Assembly (NCBI RefSeq): GCF_027484365.1
Contig: NZ_JAIXTC010000006.1
Span: 1 to 62,732, forward strand
Origin: Brevundimonas sp.
Lineage (GTDB): Bacteria; Pseudomonadota; Alphaproteobacteria; Caulobacterales; Caulobacteraceae
Direction: 5' to 3'
Length of the DNA stretch: 62,732 nt
The notes under the pieces were generated by a model that saw only the letters and a list, made by a program, of their open reading frames with translations, was not told the origin of the DNA and searched no databases. Positions 60,322 to 62,732 of the stretch are shown in pieces. Each line of letters starts with the position of its first letter. Position 1 is the first letter of the stretch. Position numbers and translations under genes: made by a program.

Positions 60322-61254
60322 ATGGCTCCCCTCATCCGTATCGGCACCCGTCGTTCGGCCCTGGCCCTGGCCCAGTCCGGGATGATGCAGCGCGCCATCG
60401 CCGCCGCCATGGACCTGCCGCTGACCGAGGTGGTGCTGGTCGAGATCGTGACCACAGGCGACCGGATCCAGGACCGCCGCCTGATGGAGGTCGGGGGCAA
60501 GGCCCTGTTCACCAAGGAGATCGAGGAGGCCCTGCTCGACGGCCGCATCGATATCGCCGTCCATTCGATGAAGGACGTTCCCGCCGAACAGCCGCCCGGC
60601 CTGGCCCTGGCCGCCATTCCGGAACGCGAGGACGCCCGCGACGCCTTCATCAGCCGCGACTTCGCCGGTTTCGACGCCCTGCCCCACGGCGCCCGCCTCG
60701 GCACCGCCTCCCTGAGGCGTCAGGCCCAGGCCCTGGCCCTGCGTCCCGACCTCCGGATCGAGATGCTGCGCGGAAACATCGACACCCGCCTGCGCCGCGC
60801 GGCCGAGGGCGAGTTCGACGCCATCCTTCTGGCCGCCGCCGGGCTGAACCGGCTGGACCGATCGGACGCGGTGCGCGACTACCTGTCCGCCGACGCCTTC
60901 CTGCCCGCCCCGGGCCAGGGCGCCCTGGCGCTGCAGACCCGCGAGGGCGACACCGACCACGCCTGGGTCGCCGCGATGAACCACGCCCCCACGGCCCTGG
61001 CCATCGCTGCCGAACGCGGGGCCATGGTGGCGCTGGAAGGTTCCTGCCGCACGGCCGTCGGCGCCCATGCGATCATCGCTGACGACCACCTGACCCTGAC
61101 CACCGAGATGCTGGCCCCCGACGGCACGGCCCGCTGGCGTCGCGCCGGGACCTTGGCCGTAGTCGAGGGAATCGAGGCCGCCCGCGCCCTCGGCGAACAG
61201 CTGGGCCATCAGGTCCATCTGGCGGCGGGCGACCAGACCGTCCCGGTCCCTTGA
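60322..61254 (+). CDS. hemC: Porphobilinogen deaminase
   Basis: A 310-residue enzyme that joins four porphobilinogens to hydroxymethylbilane. Asp85 in HSMKDVP is catalytic, LGTASLRRQAQ binds substrate, and Cys242 in EGSCRTAVGAH carries the dipyrromethane cofactor. The start at 60322 begins directly before conserved LIRIGTRRSALALAQ. hemD overlaps its stop, so the two consecutive haem enzymes are co-translated. Confidence 0.97.
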   Translation: MAPLIRIGTRRSALALAQSGMMQRAIAAAMDLPLTEVVLVEIVTTGDRIQDRRLMEVGGKALFTKEIEEALLDGRIDIAVHSMKDVPAEQPPGLALAAIPEREDARDAFISRDFAGFDALPHGARLGTASLRRQAQALALRPDLRIEMLRGNIDTRLRRAAEGEFDAILLAAAGLNRLDRSDAVRDYLSADAFLPAPGQGALALQTREGDTDHAWVAAMNHAPTALAIAAERGAMVALEGSCRTAVGAHAIIADDHLTLTTEMLAPDGTARWRRAGTLAVVEGIEAARALGEQLGHQVHLAAGDQTVPVP

Positions 61255-61934
61255 GCGATCTGCGCCGCGTCTGGGTCACCCGCGCCCGGCCCGGCGTCGA
61301 CCGCACCGCCGGTCGCCTGTCCGCCCTCGGCTTCACGCCCCTCGTGGTCCCCCTGCTGGCGATCCGCCCCCTCGACGCCCGCCCCGACCTGACCGGGGTC
61401 CAGGCCCTGGCCTTCACCAGCCGCAACGCCGTGACCGTCTTCTCAGGGCGCTCCGGTCCGCCATCCGTGCCGGTCTTCGCCGTCGGCGACGCCACGGCCG
61501 CCTCGGCCCGCGAGGCCGGATTCCGCGACGTCCGCTCGGCCGGCGGCGACCTTCACGCCCTGGCCGCCCTGATCCGGACCGAGGGCGCCGGCCTTTCGAT
61601 CCTCCACCCCTGCGCCGCCGAACCGGCCGGAGACCTCGCCGCCCTTGTCGGGGACGCCGCCCGGGTCACGGCCCTCGCCGTCTACGAATCCGTGGAGACC
61701 GGGGCTGCGGCGCCGGACCCCTGGGACGCGGTCCTGATCCATTCCCCCCGCGCCGGACAGGTTCTGGCGGATCGCCTGGCGGCAGACGGGGTCGCGAGCC
61801 GCATCGCCGTCGCCATTTCTGACGCTGCGGCAAGGCCCCTGACGGTCGCGGGGCTCGCGGAAGTCCGCATCGCCGCCGCCCCGACCGAAGACGCCCTCCT
61901 CGCAGCGCTTGGCAAGCCGGGGGCCAACGTATAA
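61251..61934 (+). CDS. hemD: Uroporphyrinogen-III synthase
   Basis: A 227-residue protein that closes and rearranges hydroxymethylbilane. The family is poorly conserved, but VWVTRARPGVDRTAGRLSALGF, AFTSRNAV, VFAVGDATA and VYESVE are typical. The start is TTG at 61251 overlapping the hemC stop. Domain arrangement is two Rossmann-like lobes. No terminator is evident before the tRNA gene. Confidence 0.92.
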   Translation: MSDLRRVWVTRARPGVDRTAGRLSALGFTPLVVPLLAIRPLDARPDLTGVQALAFTSRNAVTVFSGRSGPPSVPVFAVGDATAASAREAGFRDVRSAGGDLHALAALIRTEGAGLSILHPCAAEPAGDLAALVGDAARVTALAVYESVETGAAAPDPWDAVLIHSPRAGQVLADRLAADGVASRIAVAISDAAARPLTVAGLAEVRIAAAPTEDALLAALGKPGANV

Positions 61935-61977
61935 AGAGCCGCTTCCGTCGCCGAGACCTCACGTCTTCCGCCGACAG

Positions 61978-62053
61978 GCCGCTTTAGCTCAGCTGGTAGA
62001 GCATCGCATTCGTAATGCGGGGGTCAGGTGTTCGAGTCACCTAAGCGGCACCA
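61978..62053 (+). tRNA. tRNA-Thr (anticodon CGT)
   Basis: A complete cloverleaf: acceptor GCCGCTT pairs with AAGCGGC; the D arm is in GCTCAGCTGGTAGAGC; the anticodon stem TCGCA/TGCGG encloses loop TTCGTAA with anticodon CGT; the T arm is AGGTG-TTCGAGT-CACCT. The discriminator A and encoded CCA (62051-62053) are present. Confidence 0.96.
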
Positions 62054-62259
62054 TCCTTCCCATAGGGCCTAGGCTCGACCTAAGGCGGACGTACCTTACG
62101 GCTGGGCTCGGTCGTGGGTCCCACGTGGGATGCCTTCCGGTCGGGTCGCTTCTCTTCCTTGGATGGTCTGCTTTATGGAAATGGGATTCCCATTGGCAAC
62201 TGACATCCAGAACGCGCTGGCTTGGTAAATTTGCGGGTCAGAGATTCCAGAAGGCATGT
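62054..62259. other. Lower-GC region after tRNA with small palindromes
   Basis: The base composition falls visibly. TCCCACGTGGGA (62119-62130) and AATGGGA-T-TCCCATT (62180-62194) are perfect palindromes. No protein was recognised. The region may be the edge of an inserted element at the tRNA 3' end, although no integrase is in view. Confidence 0.35.
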
Positions 62260-62583
62260 CTAGGCACGACTCAGAAGGCGAAAGCATAGATGGGGCGGCA
62301 AGCAGCGACTTGAGGTGCACGCATGTCGTCGGGCCAGAACCAACATTATCTGCCGCAAGGCTACCCGCGCCTCGCTCAATGCGTCGTGGTGTTTGAGCTC
62401 AAGACCGAGATGCGAAGCGAGCGCGTTCAAGCGATGGCTTTCGAGCTCAGGCCACGCGCGCCTCGCGACCTTCACGCTATCGAGCCGACGCGTCTCGATG
62501 TTTGGTTTGCTGTGAAACGCACATGCGGCTGAAAGCGCACCGCGGTCGAACGCCGAGTGCGCGATCGTGATGCGCCCTCCCAA
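62260..62583 (-). pseudogene. 3'-5' exonuclease (DEDDh, DNA polymerase III epsilon-like), C-terminal fragment
   Basis: The translation contains AHSAFDRGALSAAC, LDSVKVARRAWPELESHRLNALASHLG and HHDALSEARVA in order: the Exo II/III part of RNase T/epsilon-like exonucleases. The first motif (DxE) and its domain are missing: the reading frame upstream has no similarity, and a different gene fragment begins there on the other strand. The gene is therefore truncated, or the contig is chimeric. Confidence 0.6.
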
Positions 62584-62732
62584 GTGTTGGTTATGTGGGC
62601 GAGGGTTCGATGGTCGTCGACCGGGCCACCGGCGAGATCACGCGCGGCGAGGTGCCGCCCTATGCCGTGGTGGCCCAGGGGGCCTTGCCTGACCTCGGCC
62701 CGATGAGAGCCGCCCTGCGCGACGGAGGATCC
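62583..62732 (+). pseudogene. DapD-like hexapeptide acyltransferase, C-terminal fragment (runs off window)
   Basis: In the plus frame at 62595 the translation VGEGSMVVDRATGEITRG followed by EVPPYAVVAQG resembles the last coils and C-terminal loop of tetrahydrodipicolinate N-succinyltransferase. There is no start codon and a stop lies just upstream in frame, so only a fragment is present here. The end of the window is in frame, and the final six bases are GGATCC. Confidence 0.45.

Noticed and set aside
62096..62320. 74-codon minus frame after the tRNA
   Set aside because: No motif, no ribosome site, and composition unlike the coding genes around it.

Overview
The window is high-GC DNA (roughly two-thirds G+C or more, by eye) with dense, short-spaced genes. 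It is very probably a chromosomal contig of an alphaproteobacterium of the Caulobacteraceae, most like Brevundimonas or Caulobacter. This is inferred from gene families and gene order: an exported TonB-dependent receptor of alphaproteobacterial type, tandem prolyl oligopeptidases, the rdgB-hemW-rsmI-yraN-gshB-comM run, tsaD-gpsA divergent from hemC-hemD, ftsY-yciB, and rpe followed by a heparinase-like gene. No species call can be made from sequence reading alone.

Layout. 1-121: broken end of an IS30-type insertion sequence. 243-2134: an AmpR-like LysR regulator divergent from a subclass B3 metallo-beta-lactamase whose first zinc ligand is Glu instead of His. 2213-6699: a TonB-dependent receptor divergent from an exported PHP-type metallohydrolase. 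6805-14132: rpe, heparinase-like, MarR, yciB, ftsY, nadE and a PhnA-like gene. 14324-18671: hydrolase, a GmhB-type phosphatase and a sugar-nucleotide aminotransferase/dehydrogenase/acetyltransferase operon. 18681-19353: VapC/Phd toxin-antitoxin pair with a palindromic operator. 19365-23470: MaoC, threonine dehydratase-like, glpK and an aminoglycoside-phosphotransferase-like kinase. 23653-29910: two exported small proteins and two tandem prolyl oligopeptidases. 30099-36688: dapF, maeB, ampG and a soluble hybrid histidine kinase. 36748-43382: the minus-strand housekeeping run comM to rdgB. 43591-45919: a 38-residue membrane peptide, a structured gap, a DUF2975/Xre pair, an Smr protein and an exported protein. 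46098-52170: adenosine kinase-like, ATP-grasp, APC permease, nth and an amine oxidase. 52330-55621: emrA-emrB-tetR efflux operon. 55668-57156: creatininase-like, phasin and a 50-residue acidic protein. 57163-61934: Rieske, gpsA, ydeI, tsaD, hemC, hemD. 61978-62053: tRNA-Thr(CGT). 62054-62732: lower-GC junction with gene fragments, ending at a BamHI-type hexamer.

Most genes are core metabolism. The accessory signals are the B3 lactamase locus beside an IS end, the TonB receptor/PHP hydrolase pair, the toxin-antitoxin locus, the small-protein/DUF2975 region and the tRNA-linked junction. Cell-wall themes recur (lactamase with AmpR-like regulator, AmpG permease, dapF). Long palindromic intergenic repeats occur at several transcription-unit ends. 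I found no CRISPR array, phage module, known defence system or rRNA. The most unusual items are the Glu-ligand B3 enzyme, the unannotated 38-residue peptide beside a perfect 17-bp palindrome, and the chimeric sequence after the tRNA.
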